Source: Tabrizicola_A aquatica (GTDB lineage Bacteria > Pseudomonadota > Alphaproteobacteria > Rhodobacterales > Rhodobacteraceae). From it: 64,000 nucleotides of DNA. The DNA lies in NCBI GenBank assembly GCA_965194375.1, contig CBDAEL010000008.1; one strand, written 5' to 3'. A program made the translations under genes and the position numbers. A model generated the notes under the pieces. That model was given only the letters and a program-made list of their open reading frames with translations. It was not told the DNA's origin and did no database searches. Shown one piece after another: positions 33,274-42,624 of the stretch (its first letter is position 1; each line of letters starts with the position of its first letter).

Positions 33274-35259
33274 TCAGATGGCGACCCGCTCGCCAAGTTC
33301 GACCACCCGGTCGCGCGGCAAGTGGAAAAAATCCGTTGGATCGGCAGAAATCCTAGACAGCGCGGCATAAATTCGGTCAAGCATAAGTCCCAGCCCTGAT
33401 GGACCCGAAGCCACCGGCCGACGACGGCCGAGGAAAAACGTCGATGCCATCACATCAAACTTCAGCCCAGCGCGGCGGGCGTGAACCATAGCACGGCTGA
33501 CATTCGGGGTCTCCATGAACCCAAAACGCAGCGTCAGAACGGCGAAATGGCCGTCCAACACCTGATATTCGGCCCGTTCCTCCATTGTCGCATAGGGCAC
33601 GCGCAGGGTTTCGACCGTCAGGAGCACGGTCTGATCGTGCAAGACCCGGTTGTGTTTGAGATTGTGCAAAAGGGCCGAGGGCACGACGTCGGCATCCGGC
33701 GTCAGAAAGAACGCCGTGCCGGGGATAACATGAACCGAGGAACGGCGCATCGAGCGCACAAAGCTGGCCAGCGGAACGGCCTGTTTGTGCAGCCGCGCGG
33801 AAACCCGTTGTGTGCCGCGCCACCAAGCGACCATGACAAGACACAGCACGGCAGCGATTATGGCTGGCACATAGCCGCCATCTGCGATCTTCATCAGATT
33901 CGAGGCCAAGAAGGCCAGTTCGACCGCAAGAAACGGCGTCACGATCAGCAACACCAACGGCAGCGCCATTCGACGCGCCTTGTGCAGGTAAAGGGCTCCC
34001 AGAATGGTGGTCAGCACCATGGTGCCGGTCACCGCGATGCCATAGGCCGAGGCCAAGGCCGCGGAGGTCTGGAAGGACAGGACAAGCCACAAAACCCCTA
34101 ACAACAACATCCAATTGACCGCGGCGATATAGATCTGGCCACTTTGGCTTTCGGCGGTGTGGCGGATGGCAAGGCGGGGCAGAAAGCCAAGCTGAATAGC
34201 CGCACGTGCCATTGAAAATGCCCCCGAGATCACTGCTTGCGAAGCAATGACGGTGGCGGCCGTGGCCAGCACCACAAGGACTGGCAAAGCATGGCCCGAA
34301 GCCATCGAGAAAAATGGGTTTGACAGGGTTTCGGGGTTCGCAAGGACCAATGCCCCCTGCCCCATGTAGTTCAGCAGCAATGCCGGGAACACCAGCGCGA
34401 ACCACGCGATGACGATGGGGCGACGGCCAAAATGGCCAAGGTCTGCGTACAGCGCCTCGCCCCCGGTGACGGCCAGAAAGACTGCGCCTAGAACAACGAA
34501 GGCGACGGTCGAATGCTGTGTCAGGAAGCTTACGGCCCAGACCGGGTTTAAGGCCGCCAATACGCCCGGATTGGCCAACATGTGCCAGATGCCAAGCCCG
34601 CCCAGTGCAAGAAACCAAATCGCCGTGATCGGTCCAAACCAACGCGCGATCCGCGCTGTCCCACGCTTTTGAAGCAAAAACAGCGCCAACAGAATGCCCA
34701 TGGCCACGGGCAAAATCCAAGCGTGGAGCGCTGGCATGACCAGTTCCATTCCCTCGACCGCCGAAAGAACGGAAATCGCCGGGGTGATGACAGCATCACC
34801 GGCAAATAGCGCGGCGGCCGCCACGGCAAGCGCAATGATGGGCAGCGACCGCCGCCCCATGGCCAGCCGCACCAGCGTATAAAGTGCGAGCACGCCCCCT
34901 TCGCCCCGGTTGTCGGCGCGCAAAAGCGCAAAGACGTATTTGATCGTAACGATCATCACCAAGGTCCAGACCAAAAGCGACAAAAGGCCCAAGACTTCGG
35001 CCCTTCCGACCGCGCTAGCCGCACCAGTGGCATGCAGCGCCTCGCGGAATGCATAGATGGGCGAAGTGCCAATATCGCCGTAAACGACGCCCACCGCGCC
35101 GATGACCAAGGCTGACAGGCTTTGTTTGTCGTGGCTGGGCTGGTGAATATCGGCTTCAGCCTCAGCCTCGGCGCGCAGGTAATCGGCGATATCCAGAGCT
35201 TCTTCGTCAAACAAAGGCAATTGTTCATTGTCCGCTGGGCGGACGGGATCACGGATCAT
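33274..35259 (-). CDS. kup: Low-affinity potassium transporter Kup
   Basis: A 661-residue inner-membrane K+/H+ symporter. The family opening LVIGAVGVVYGDIGTSPIYAFREAL is present, followed by about 12 membrane helices. Conserved blocks include FAGDAVITPAISVLSAVEGMEL and GGEALYADLGHFGRRPI. A cytoplasmic C-terminal domain begins near RRSSVHVIPGTAFFLTP. The start was set at ATG 35259 (MIRDPVRPADNEQ), because the open frame upstream (to 35367) carries no family sequence. It is monocistronic as far as can be seen; rpoH follows on the same strand after 175 bases. Confidence 0.92.
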   Translation of the reverse strand: MIRDPVRPADNEQLPLFDEEALDIADYLRAEAEAEADIHQPSHDKQSLSALVIGAVGVVYGDIGTSPIYAFREALHATGAASAVGRAEVLGLLSLLVWTLVMIVTIKYVFALLRADNRGEGGVLALYTLVRLAMGRRSLPIIALAVAAAALFAGDAVITPAISVLSAVEGMELVMPALHAWILPVAMGILLALFLLQKRGTARIARWFGPITAIWFLALGGLGIWHMLANPGVLAALNPVWAVSFLTQHSTVAFVVLGAVFLAVTGGEALYADLGHFGRRPIVIAWFALVFPALLLNYMGQGALVLANPETLSNPFFSMASGHALPVLVVLATAATVIASQAVISGAFSMARAAIQLGFLPRLAIRHTAESQSGQIYIAAVNWMLLLGVLWLVLSFQTSAALASAYGIAVTGTMVLTTILGALYLHKARRMALPLVLLIVTPFLAVELAFLASNLMKIADGGYVPAIIAAVLCLVMVAWWRGTQRVSARLHKQAVPLASFVRSMRRSSVHVIPGTAFFLTPDADVVPSALLHNLKHNRVLHDQTVLLTVETLRVPYATMEERAEYQVLDGHFAVLTLRFGFMETPNVSRAMVHARRAGLKFDVMASTFFLGRRRPVASGPSGLGLMLDRIYAALSRISADPTDFFHLPRDRVVELGERVAI

Positions 35260-35374
35260 GATATCCAGCTTTGAGTTGGGGTGAGTTGGTGGATGACAGG
35301 CCCAAGGCGGGCCGAGATCAGCCTTAAATGTCCGGGTGTCTGGCAGACGCCCCTGCGATAACTCCAACGCATGA

Positions 35375-35389
35375 ACCGATTCTATCGGT
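35375..35389. repeat. Short perfect inverted repeat between rluD and kup
   Basis: ACCGAT and ATCGGT separated by TCT. It lies in the roughly 200-base gap holding the kup promoter region and could be an operator. No T run is present. Nothing else is recognised in the gap. Confidence 0.25.
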
Positions 35390-35456
35390 GTCGTTCCAAG
35401 CTACGCCTCTCACAAGTTGGTCACAAGCAGCAACACATGCGTGAGCGAGGCGTCGC

Positions 35457-36491
35457 TCAATGCCCCCGTAGCGCATCCAACAGACCCGCCATATCCTTGG
35501 GCAACGGACTTTCGAACTCCAACTCCTGGCCCGTCACAGGATGCACAAAGCCTAAAGTGGCGGCGTGCAGCGCTTGGCGGGGGAAGCTGTTGGCTAGCTC
35601 CGCTGAAGGCCCAAACAGCTTTTCAGGCAAGAGTCGCTTGCCGCCATAGGTCTGGTCACCCAAAAGCCCGTGGCCCGCATAGGACATATGCACGCGGATC
35701 TGATGGGTGCGGCCGGTTTCAAGCCAGCATTCCATCAGGCTGGCAGCCCCCTTAAAGTCCTCGACAACCCGCGCGCGGGTCACGGCGTGGCGGCCATCGT
35801 TCCAAACCACAGCCTGCCGCTGACGGTCGGTTTTGTGGCGGGCAAGGTGGGTAGCGATCTTCAGAATGCCGCCTGCCTCAAAGCTGATCCCGCGCAGCCC
35901 CCGCAGGCGGGGGTCATAGGCATCGGGCTGGCCGTGGACGACCGCCAGATAGCGGCGGTTGACCGAGTGATCCTCGAACTGTGCGGCCAAGCCGTGATGG
36001 GCGCGGTCGGATTTCGCGACCACCAAAAGCCCCGTTGTATCCTTGTCGATGCGGTGGACGATGCCCGGCCGCCGCTCGCCGCCAATCCCCGACAGCGTAT
36101 CGCCGCAATGGGCCAAAAGCGCATTGACCAGCGTGCCGGAAGGCGTGCCGGGGGCGGGATGCACCACCATGCCTGCGGGTTTGTCGATCACGATCAAGTC
36201 GGCATCTTCCCAGATGACCGTGAGGGGAATGTCCTCGGCCAGCAGATGTTCCAATTCCACCGCCGGGGCCAGACGCAGGGCATAGACCTGCCCCTCGGCC
36301 ACCTTGGCCTTGGGGTTGGTCACCACTTGACCGTCCAAAAGCACATCGCCCTCATCGATCATCTTCATCAGACGCGACCGCGACAGCGCCGCTTCCTCTG
36401 GCACGAGCGCCGCAAGCGCCTTATCAAGGCGGTTCGGGGCCTCCTCGCCAATGGTCAGGTGCAACCACCCCGGGGAAGAAGGCATTGCCAT
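35457..36491 (-). CDS. rluD: 23S rRNA pseudouridine synthase RluD family
   Basis: A protein of about 344 residues that isomerises uridines in 23S rRNA helix 69. An N-terminal S4 domain (NRLDKALAALVPEEAALSRSRLMKMIDEGDVLLDG) precedes the RluA-type catalytic core. The catalytic aspartate is in HRIDKDTTGLLVV, followed by RRYLAVVHG and GRTHQIRVHMSYAGHGLLGD. The start is ATG 36491 (MAMPSSPG) or 36485; the frame upstream lacks family sequence. Its start codon overlaps that of the divergent small membrane gene, so both 5' ends share almost no untranslated space and each promoter must lie within the other gene. Confidence 0.93.
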   Translation of the reverse strand: MAMPSSPGWLHLTIGEEAPNRLDKALAALVPEEAALSRSRLMKMIDEGDVLLDGQVVTNPKAKVAEGQVYALRLAPAVELEHLLAEDIPLTVIWEDADLIVIDKPAGMVVHPAPGTPSGTLVNALLAHCGDTLSGIGGERRPGIVHRIDKDTTGLLVVAKSDRAHHGLAAQFEDHSVNRRYLAVVHGQPDAYDPRLRGLRGISFEAGGILKIATHLARHKTDRQRQAVVWNDGRHAVTRARVVEDFKGAASLMECWLETGRTHQIRVHMSYAGHGLLGDQTYGGKRLLPEKLFGPSAELANSFPRQALHAATLGFVHPVTGQELEFESPLPKDMAGLLDALRGH

Positions 36492-36810
36492 GACGAACAC
36501 TCCTGCGCACGAACCCGACCTGCCGCCGAGCCTGCGTTTTCTGAAAGGGCTGGTGATCACCTTGATGATCACCATGATCGTCGGTGTCATAACGGTGGTT
36601 TGGCTGCTTGTCACCCGCATGCCCGATGCAAGCTCTGCCGCCCCGCAGGTGCCCGAAACTCTGACCCTGCCCGAGGGCCTAAAGGCTGAGGCCGTGACAC
36701 TTGGCAAGGGCTGGATCGCCGTGGTCACGAACAGCCAAGAGATCCTGATCTTCGATCCGGCCGGCGGCTTGCTGCAGCGGATCGACCTGCAGCTGACACC
36801 GGCCCCTTAA
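36490..36810 (+). CDS. Small membrane protein (probable DUF6476)
   Basis: A 106-residue protein with one transmembrane helix (GLVITLMITMIVGVITVVWLLV) after a short cytoplasmic part, then a soluble segment with VTLGKGWIAVVTNSQEILIFDPAGG. It resembles a Rhodobacterales family known as DUF6476, of unknown function; that naming is from memory of the pattern. The ATG at 36490 shares bases with the divergent rluD start. A GTG at 36451 would lengthen it by 13 residues into rluD. Confidence 0.72.
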   Translation: MTNTPAHEPDLPPSLRFLKGLVITLMITMIVGVITVVWLLVTRMPDASSAAPQVPETLTLPEGLKAEAVTLGKGWIAVVTNSQEILIFDPAGGLLQRIDLQLTPAP

Positions 36811-36901
36811 CGCATCGCTCCGAAGCTCTTTGCTTGACGCCCGACATCGCAATTGCCCTACTAGGGCTGCCCTGCGTCAACGCCCCATTTCTTGAAGGAC
36901 C

Positions 36902-38629
36902 ATGATGCCACTGCCGTCCTTGGCGGATCTCGCCGCCAAACTCGCGAAAATACCCCCAGACGAGCTGGCACGGCAGCATCGGCTTTTGACCGATGGCGCT
37001 GGTCTGAGGTCGATGTTGACAGGGCTTGTCTATGCGCTGGCGGCTTTCTTTGTCGCCCTGCCCGTGGTTCTGTTTTGTGCAGCGGTGGATTTCGCCAGCG
37101 AACGGCTCAGCCTGCATTGGATGAAGGGGCTAGACGCCGCGCGCGCCCCGCGGCGCTATCTGGCCACGATCGCGGTCAGCATGCTGTCGCAGCTGGCCTA
37201 TGCGATGGTCTTGGCCTTTGCCTATCAATCCACCATGCCCCTGGCCCAACCTTTCGCCGCCGGGGTGCTCACGCTGACGATGCTGCAAATGGCCTCGATC
37301 CGCATCATTCACTTGCCCTATGCCATCTCGGGCCTGACGGTGACCTTTGCTGTTGGCATCGGCGCGGTGCTGTACGATTGGGAAAGCCGGACCGGCGTGA
37401 CCGGGCTTATCATGAGCCTTGTTGCGCTTTGGGCGGCGGCCTATTTCATCGCCGCGATTGTGCGGGGCAATCACGGCCTGCACGCCGGCATCGCCCGCGA
37501 AGGGGCCAGCGCCCGGATGGCCGATCAGGCCAAGTCGCGGTTTCTGGCGCAGATGAGCCATGAGCTGCGCACTCCGCTAAATGCCATCTTGGGTCTTGGC
37601 CATGCCGAGCTTGCCCAAGCCACCGATCCCGCCTCGCAAGAACGCTTGCGGCTGATGACCGACGCGGCCCGCGGGCTTGCGGTTATTCTGGACGATATCT
37701 TGGACATGTCGGCCATTGAGGCGGGACATCTGCCCATCCGACCAACCCCCTGCAACCCGGCCCAAGAGATCACCACCGCCGCGGCCCTGTATCGGCCGCT
37801 GTTCGAGGCCGAGGGTCTCAGCGTGTCTCTGAACCTGTCCAGCCATCTGCCGGCCTATGCCGCCTTGGATTCCCAACGCCTGCGGCAATGCCTGTCAAAC
37901 TTGTTTTCCAACGCCCTGAAACACACCAAGACGGGCGGCGTGACGCTGCGCGCCGAAGTCGCGGCCAACGGCGATCTTGTGATCAGTTTTGCCGACACCG
38001 GCCCCGGCATCCCGCAGGCCGAGGCCGAGCGGCTTTTTGAGCCCTTCCATCGTGGGGCGGGCGATCAGCCCGGAACAGGACTTGGGCTGTCGATCACCCG
38101 AGCTTTGGCGCGTTCCATGGGCGGCGACCTTCAACTGATGCCCAGCCCGACCGGCGCAGAGTTTAGCCTTCGGCTCGCCCTTCAGGTGATGCCAAGAGTT
38201 CCGTCGGCCTTGGAGATAGACAAAGAGCCTTCCAGCACAACAAGCGTCCTGCCCAGCGAGCTTTCTGTGCTGGTGGTTGACGATATCGCCACCAACCGGT
38301 TGGTCGCAAAGGCACATCTGCATTTGCACGGCATCACGGTCGATGAGGCAGCTTCGGGCGCCGAGGCTTTGGCGCGATTGCAAGAGGACGGCATTGATCT
38401 GGTGCTCTTGGACATGAACATGCCCGGCATGGACGGCACCGAGACCTTGCAGCGCATCCGCGCCATGCCGGGCCGCATCCGCCTTCCGGTCATTGCGATG
38501 ACCGCAGACGCCACCGAAGCGCATCGGCGCCGCTATCTCGCCGCCGGGATGGACGGCTATCTGGCCAAACCGCTGACACCCGAATCCGTGGCCGAAATGC
38601 TGGCGCGCTATGCGCCCGCCGCGCGCTGA
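36902..38629 (+). CDS. Hybrid sensor histidine kinase / response regulator
   Basis: A 575-residue membrane kinase. The N-terminal 190 residues carry several hydrophobic segments. A HisKA domain follows, with phospho-accepting His220 in AQMSHELRTPLNAIL, then an HATPase with LSNLFSNALKHTK (N box), FADTGPGIPQ (G1) and GTGLGLSITRALA (G2). The C-terminal receiver domain has the acidic pair VVDD, phospho-acceptor Asp504 in LLDMNMPGMDG and the conserved lysine in LAKPLTPE. No sensing domain is recognised beyond the membrane part. ATG 36902 is preceded by GAAGGA. It has no adjacent response regulator. Its 3' end overlaps the convergent substrate-binding gene by 22 bases. Confidence 0.92.
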   Translation: MMPLPSLADLAAKLAKIPPDELARQHRLLTDGAGLRSMLTGLVYALAAFFVALPVVLFCAAVDFASERLSLHWMKGLDAARAPRRYLATIAVSMLSQLAYAMVLAFAYQSTMPLAQPFAAGVLTLTMLQMASIRIIHLPYAISGLTVTFAVGIGAVLYDWESRTGVTGLIMSLVALWAAAYFIAAIVRGNHGLHAGIAREGASARMADQAKSRFLAQMSHELRTPLNAILGLGHAELAQATDPASQERLRLMTDAARGLAVILDDILDMSAIEAGHLPIRPTPCNPAQEITTAAALYRPLFEAEGLSVSLNLSSHLPAYAALDSQRLRQCLSNLFSNALKHTKTGGVTLRAEVAANGDLVISFADTGPGIPQAEAERLFEPFHRGAGDQPGTGLGLSITRALARSMGGDLQLMPSPTGAEFSLRLALQVMPRVPSALEIDKEPSSTTSVLPSELSVLVVDDIATNRLVAKAHLHLHGITVDEAASGAEALARLQEDGIDLVLLDMNMPGMDGTETLQRIRAMPGRIRLPVIAMTADATEAHRRRYLAAGMDGYLAKPLTPESVAEMLARYAPAAR

Positions 38630-39399
38630 TCGCCCGGCCAAAGCGCCGCCACAATGGCATCCAGCCCATCGGTCAGGGCCGCAGGCCCCGGCTGCAGGAT
38701 CAAGGGCGACTTGATTTCATGGATCCGCCCGGCTACGACCGCAGGCACATCTTGCCAGCCCGCGCGCCCTGCAATGCGCGAGGCGACCACCTTCTTGCCG
38801 CACCATGAGGCGAGAATTACGTCCGGCGCGCGCGGCGGAATGGCCTCGGGCAAAAGGATGCGGTTCTTGGCCAAAGGCTCAGCGGCCAGTTCGGGAAAGA
38901 TGTCTTGCCCGCCTGCGATGTCGACCAATTCACTGACCCATTTGATGCCCGAGATAATCGGCTCATCCCATTCTTCAAAGAACACACGCGGCCGGTGCGG
39001 GTGCAGTGTGGCACGCAGTGCGGCAATCCGCGCTTCATAGCCTGCAATCAGCACCTCAGCCTGTTCGATGCAGCCCAAAAGCGCCCCGAGTGTGCGGATC
39101 ATCCGCAAGATGCCCGCCACATCGCGGTGATTGAAGGCATGCACCTCGATCCCCGCTCGGATCAGCCCGGCGGCAATGTCGGCCTGCAGGTCCGAGAAGG
39201 TCAGCACAAGATCAGGATTCAGCGCCTTGATCTTCTCCAGATCAGCACTGGTGAACGCCCCTACCCGCGGCTTTTCGCGCCGAACACGGGCGGGACGGAT
39301 GGCATAGCCGGTGACCCCGACAATCCGGTGGTCTTGGCCAAGAAGATACAGCGTCTCGACAGTTTCTTCGGTGAGACAAACGATCCGGTGAAAGCTCAT
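38608..39399 (-). CDS. BtuF-like cobalamin-binding protein without signal peptide
   Basis: A 263-residue protein of the helical-backbone metal-receptor (TroA/BtuF-like) superfamily. It starts MSFHRIVCLTEETVETLYLLGQDHRIVGVTGY directly with the first beta-strand, so no export signal is present, unlike the btuF gene in the same operon. It contains NPDLVLTFSDLQADIAAGLIRAG and RPRVFFEEWDEPIISGIKWVSEL. Its ATG overlaps the cbiZ stop, making it the last gene of the riboswitch-controlled operon. A cytoplasmic cobinamide- or cobalamin-binding role, perhaps feeding CbiZ, is an inference. Alternatively, annotation of the start may miss an upstream signal, but overlap with cbiZ argues against this. Confidence 0.82.
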   Translation of the reverse strand: MSFHRIVCLTEETVETLYLLGQDHRIVGVTGYAIRPARVRREKPRVGAFTSADLEKIKALNPDLVLTFSDLQADIAAGLIRAGIEVHAFNHRDVAGILRMIRTLGALLGCIEQAEVLIAGYEARIAALRATLHPHRPRVFFEEWDEPIISGIKWVSELVDIAGGQDIFPELAAEPLAKNRILLPEAIPPRAPDVILASWCGKKVVASRIAGRAGWQDVPAVVAGRIHEIKSPLILQPGPAALTDGLDAIVAALWPGDQRAAGA

Positions 39400-40055
39400 G
39401 TCTTGGCCCTTTTGGCCCGCTCGGCGTCACGCCAGACGACCCAGCCTTGCGCCGCCCGTGTCAGGCAGTCGCGCACGGCTGCGCCGACCGCCTCGCCCAC
39501 CGGCGTATGCAGCCCTGCATAGCGGTCTTTTCCGGGCAGACAGGCCAGCGCCACGCAATCGGTACCGGTGCCGGTGGCAAGCCCAGTGGCCAGTTCCAGC
39601 CCCGCTGCCATAACCCCTGCCGTGCGGGCCTGGACTGCGATGCTCATCGCCTCCAACTGCGCCGCCTCGGTCAGCGTGGCATTGGTCGAAAGGCCGATGT
39701 TGATCGTGCCATAATCGGCGCTGTGATAGGGCAACCGACGCCCCACGGCCTCAGCGTTCGACAGACCGACGGTCGCAACACAGTGCGCCGTGATCCCCTC
39801 CACCTCGGCAAAGGCCTCAGCCCAAGTGCCGACATCGCGCGAGGTCAGCATACCCACGGAGCGAACCGGCATCTGCTGGGACAACCAAGCCTCGGCGTCA
39901 AACTCGGGCGTCAGGTCAGCATTGCGCACTTCACGCCACAGGATTGAATTGGCCGGCGTATAGCCCGCGCCATGCGGTGCCCAACTCAGAACCCGCATTT
40001 CGCGCGGCAGGTCCATTCGCAACCAAGGGCGGTCCAGCGTCACCGTCGCCCTCAT
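39396..40055 (-). CDS. cbiZ: Adenosylcobinamide amidohydrolase
   Basis: A 219-residue CbiZ-family enzyme that cleaves the aminopropanol side chain of adenosylcobinamide or pseudocobalamin, giving adenosylcobyric acid for salvage into cobalamin. The pattern includes REMRVLSWAPHGAGYTPANSILWREV, VGMLTSRDV, VATVGLSNAEAVG and GTINIGLSTNATLTEAA, with TGTGTDCVALACLPG near the end. CbiZ was characterised in archaea and Rhodobacter sphaeroides. It overlaps btuD upstream and the BtuF-like gene downstream by ATGA, so imported corrinoids are remodelled by the same operon that imports them. Confidence 0.92.
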   Translation of the reverse strand: MRATVTLDRPWLRMDLPREMRVLSWAPHGAGYTPANSILWREVRNADLTPEFDAEAWLSQQMPVRSVGMLTSRDVGTWAEAFAEVEGITAHCVATVGLSNAEAVGRRLPYHSADYGTINIGLSTNATLTEAAQLEAMSIAVQARTAGVMAAGLELATGLATGTGTDCVALACLPGKDRYAGLHTPVGEAVGAAVRDCLTRAAQGWVVWRDAERAKRAKT

Positions 40056-40801
40056 CGCACCACCCCCATGGGTTGGAAGACCGGACCATCGGCGGTTTCC
40101 GCGTGAAAGCCACGCACCCCGAAGACCCGCGCCAGATTGTCGTCTGACAGCACATCGCGCGGGGGACCATCGGCCACCACGCGGCCCGCCTGCATCATCA
40201 CAAGCCGCGAGCAGGACCGTGCTGCAAGGCCCAGATCATGGATCGAGGCGACCACCCCGCGCCCTTCGCGGGCAAGGGCGGCAAAGACCTCCATGGTCTT
40301 CAACTGGGCTTCAGGATCAAGCCCTGCCACTGGCTCGTCGGCCAACAGAAGAGGCGTGTCCTGCGCCAAAGCCCGCGCGATCAGGACGCGCGCCTGTTCG
40401 CCACCTGACAGGGCCGTGGCGGTGCGGGCGCGGTAGCCTTGCAACCCCATCCGCTCCAGCGCTTGATCCACGGCGCGGCGGTCGGCGTCAGAACCGGCAC
40501 CCAGATGTGCGCCGCGCCCCAAAGCCACCAGCGCCTCGACTGAGACAGGCCATGCAATCTCGCGCCCCTGCGGCAGGAAGGCTGCAGCCTGAGCACGGAG
40601 ACGCGGGGACAGAGCGGTAAGCGACGATCGCCCCTCATGCGGCAACAGGCCAAGTGCGGCGCGCAGAAGGCTGGTCTTGCCTGCGCCATTCGGGCCGATC
40701 AGGCCGACAAACTCACCCTCATTGACCGTTAGGCTGACATCTTCGACCACGGGGCTAAGGCCCCGGCGCACGGTCAGGTTTTCGATGGACAGTAAGGTCA
40801 T
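40052..40801 (-). CDS. btuD: Cobalamin ABC transporter ATP-binding protein
   Basis: A 249-residue ABC ATPase of the FecCDE/BtuCD class. Walker A GPNGAGKTSLLRAALG, signature LSGGEQARVLIARALAQ, Walker B LLLADEPVAGLDP and the switch His in VASIHDLGLAARS are all present. It overlaps btuC by ATGA and is followed by cbiZ. It powers corrinoid uptake across the inner membrane. The B12 specificity is inferred from the riboswitch and from cbiZ, because the sequence alone does not distinguish it from siderophore importers. Confidence 0.9.
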   Translation of the reverse strand: MTLLSIENLTVRRGLSPVVEDVSLTVNEGEFVGLIGPNGAGKTSLLRAALGLLPHEGRSSLTALSPRLRAQAAAFLPQGREIAWPVSVEALVALGRGAHLGAGSDADRRAVDQALERMGLQGYRARTATALSGGEQARVLIARALAQDTPLLLADEPVAGLDPEAQLKTMEVFAALAREGRGVVASIHDLGLAARSCSRLVMMQAGRVVADGPPRDVLSDDNLARVFGVRGFHAETADGPVFQPMGVVR

Positions 40802-41778
40802 GCCTCGGTCCCCCGCAGTCGCCAGATCAGGTGCAGGAAGAAGGGTGCACCAATCAGGGCGGTTAGGACGCCCAGCTTCAAATCCTGATCCGGCGCGATC
40901 AATCGTACCGCGATATCGGCCGCCAAAACCACCGCCGCCCCGCCAAGCGCCGAGGCAGGCAGCAGCCGGGACGGCTGAGCACCGACGAGGGGGCGCAGGA
41001 CATGCGGCACCACAAGGCCGACAAAGCCGATAGAGCCAGCCACCGACACACTCGCCCCCACCGCCAGCGCCGTGCCGCCAATCAGCACCAGCCGCAGCCG
41101 CGCAAGGTTCACGCCCATCGAGGCCGCCGCATCCTCGCCCAAGGTCAGCGCATCAAAGCTGCGACCCAGCGACAACAGCATCGCAAGGCCAAGGACCATG
41201 AAGGGGGCGGCCAGCCAGACATGGTCCATCGACCGATCGGCGAGCGAGCCCATCATCCAATACACGATCTCCATCGCGGCAAAGGGGTTGGGCGAGAGGT
41301 TCAAGACAAGGCTGGTCAGCGCCGCCGCCAAGGCCGAAATCGCCACCCCCGCAAGGATCAGCGCCAAGGCCCCGCCACGCGGACCGGCAAGGCCAAGGAT
41401 CAAGAGCACCGCAACACCTGCCCCCGCCAAAGCCGACAGCGGCAAGGCCAGCGCAAAGAGCCCCGCAAGCCCGGTTTGCAGCGCCAGAACCGCGCCCAGC
41501 GCGGCGCTTGCCGACACACCGATCAGCCCCGGCTCGGCCAAGGGGTTGCGCAGATAGCCCTGCATCGCCGCCCCCGACAGGCCCAAAGCGGCCCCCGTCA
41601 TCAGGCCCAACAGCGCGCGCGGCAAGCGGATTTCCTGCATCACCAGCACGACAGGGCCACCCTGGCCACTGACCAGCGCCGCCAGACTTTCACCAAAGCC
41701 CAAGCCCGCCGGCCCGATCAGGAGCGAGCCGAAGAACAACGCGGCCACCACCGCCCCCAAGGCCAAAAGCACATTCAT
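40798..41778 (-). CDS. btuC: Cobalamin ABC transporter permease (FecCD family)
   Basis: A protein of about 326 residues with ten predicted membrane helices of the FecCD/BtuC type. Recognisable blocks: IRLPRALLGLMTGAALGLSGAAMQGYLRNPLAEPGLIGVSAS near the start, MGSLADRS, and the ATPase-contact region VSVAGSIGFVGLVVPHVLRPLVG. The start was set at ATG 41778 (MNVLLALG), with GGAGG upstream; it overlaps the btuF stop by ATGA. It transports corrinoids delivered by BtuF. Confidence 0.91.
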   Translation of the reverse strand: MNVLLALGAVVAALFFGSLLIGPAGLGFGESLAALVSGQGGPVVLVMQEIRLPRALLGLMTGAALGLSGAAMQGYLRNPLAEPGLIGVSASAALGAVLALQTGLAGLFALALPLSALAGAGVAVLLILGLAGPRGGALALILAGVAISALAAALTSLVLNLSPNPFAAMEIVYWMMGSLADRSMDHVWLAAPFMVLGLAMLLSLGRSFDALTLGEDAAASMGVNLARLRLVLIGGTALAVGASVSVAGSIGFVGLVVPHVLRPLVGAQPSRLLPASALGGAAVVLAADIAVRLIAPDQDLKLGVLTALIGAPFFLHLIWRLRGTEA

Positions 41779-42623
41779 TCGCCTGCCTCCAATGCGGCCC
41801 GTGCCGCCTGCATCCGACCAATCGCGCGCATCAGATGCGGCGTCCCACAGACCCAATCGGCGTCTGACGTCAATTCCACCCCAGCCCGCGCCTGCACGGC
41901 GCGCAAGGCAGGATGCACCAGGATGTCCTCAGACCGCGAGGCGCCGGGATACCGCTCGGATGTGACGATCAACTCAGGTCCCGCCATGACCAGCCGTTCG
42001 AGGGGCAGAATGCCCCCCCCCGTCACGCCCGATGTGGCCCCGATATTGGTGAACCCGGTCAACTCCAAAACCTCATTGGCTAGGGTGCCCGACCCGGTGG
42101 TGTAGCCGTTGGGATAGTAGAATGCCGCCGTCCGGGGCGTGCCGCTGAACCGCGCAGCCTCGATCTCGGCGGCAAAGGCATCAGCCATGGCATCGGCCTT
42201 GGCCTCTTGCCCCAAAGCACGGCCAACGAGGCGCACCTGCTCCACCGCATCCACAAAGGACGAAGCGGGGGGCACCTGCACCACCTCAACCCCAAGGCGG
42301 CGCAAAAGGTCTACGGTGGAAACCTGCGTATAGGTGCCCGCCAACACCAGATCGGGGCGCATCAGAAACACCTGCTCCACCTGCCCCCGGTTCATGGGAT
42401 AGGCCCGCGCCTCCTCGACCATCGACGAGGATTGCACTTCGCTGGCCAAATGGCTGACGCTCACCAACTGACCGGGTGCCGCCAGCATCATGGCCAGTTG
42501 GTCGGTGCACAGGTTCATCGAGACAACCCGTGCGGGGGGACGCCCCGGTGTTTCAGCCCAGGCGATGGAAAGACTGGCGACTAAGGCCGCCAGCCCAAAG
42601 GCGATCATGCCCCGCGCGCGCAT
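41775..42623 (-). CDS. btuF: Cobalamin ABC transporter substrate-binding protein
   Basis: A 282-residue periplasmic binding protein of the BtuF type, with a signal peptide (MRARGMIAFGLAALVASLSIAWA). The mature part starts RVVSMNLCTDQLAMMLAAPGQLVSVSHLA and includes the MRPDLVLAGTYTQVSTVDLLRRLGVEV segment typical of helical-backbone receptors. It starts one base after the btuB stop. It captures corrinoids that BtuB brings through the outer membrane and hands them to BtuCD. Confidence 0.9.
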   Translation of the reverse strand: MRARGMIAFGLAALVASLSIAWAETPGRPPARVVSMNLCTDQLAMMLAAPGQLVSVSHLASEVQSSSMVEEARAYPMNRGQVEQVFLMRPDLVLAGTYTQVSTVDLLRRLGVEVVQVPPASSFVDAVEQVRLVGRALGQEAKADAMADAFAAEIEAARFSGTPRTAAFYYPNGYTTGSGTLANEVLELTGFTNIGATSGVTGGGILPLERLVMAGPELIVTSERYPGASRSEDILVHPALRAVQARAGVELTSDADWVCGTPHLMRAIGRMQAARAALEAGE

Positions 42624-42624
42624 C

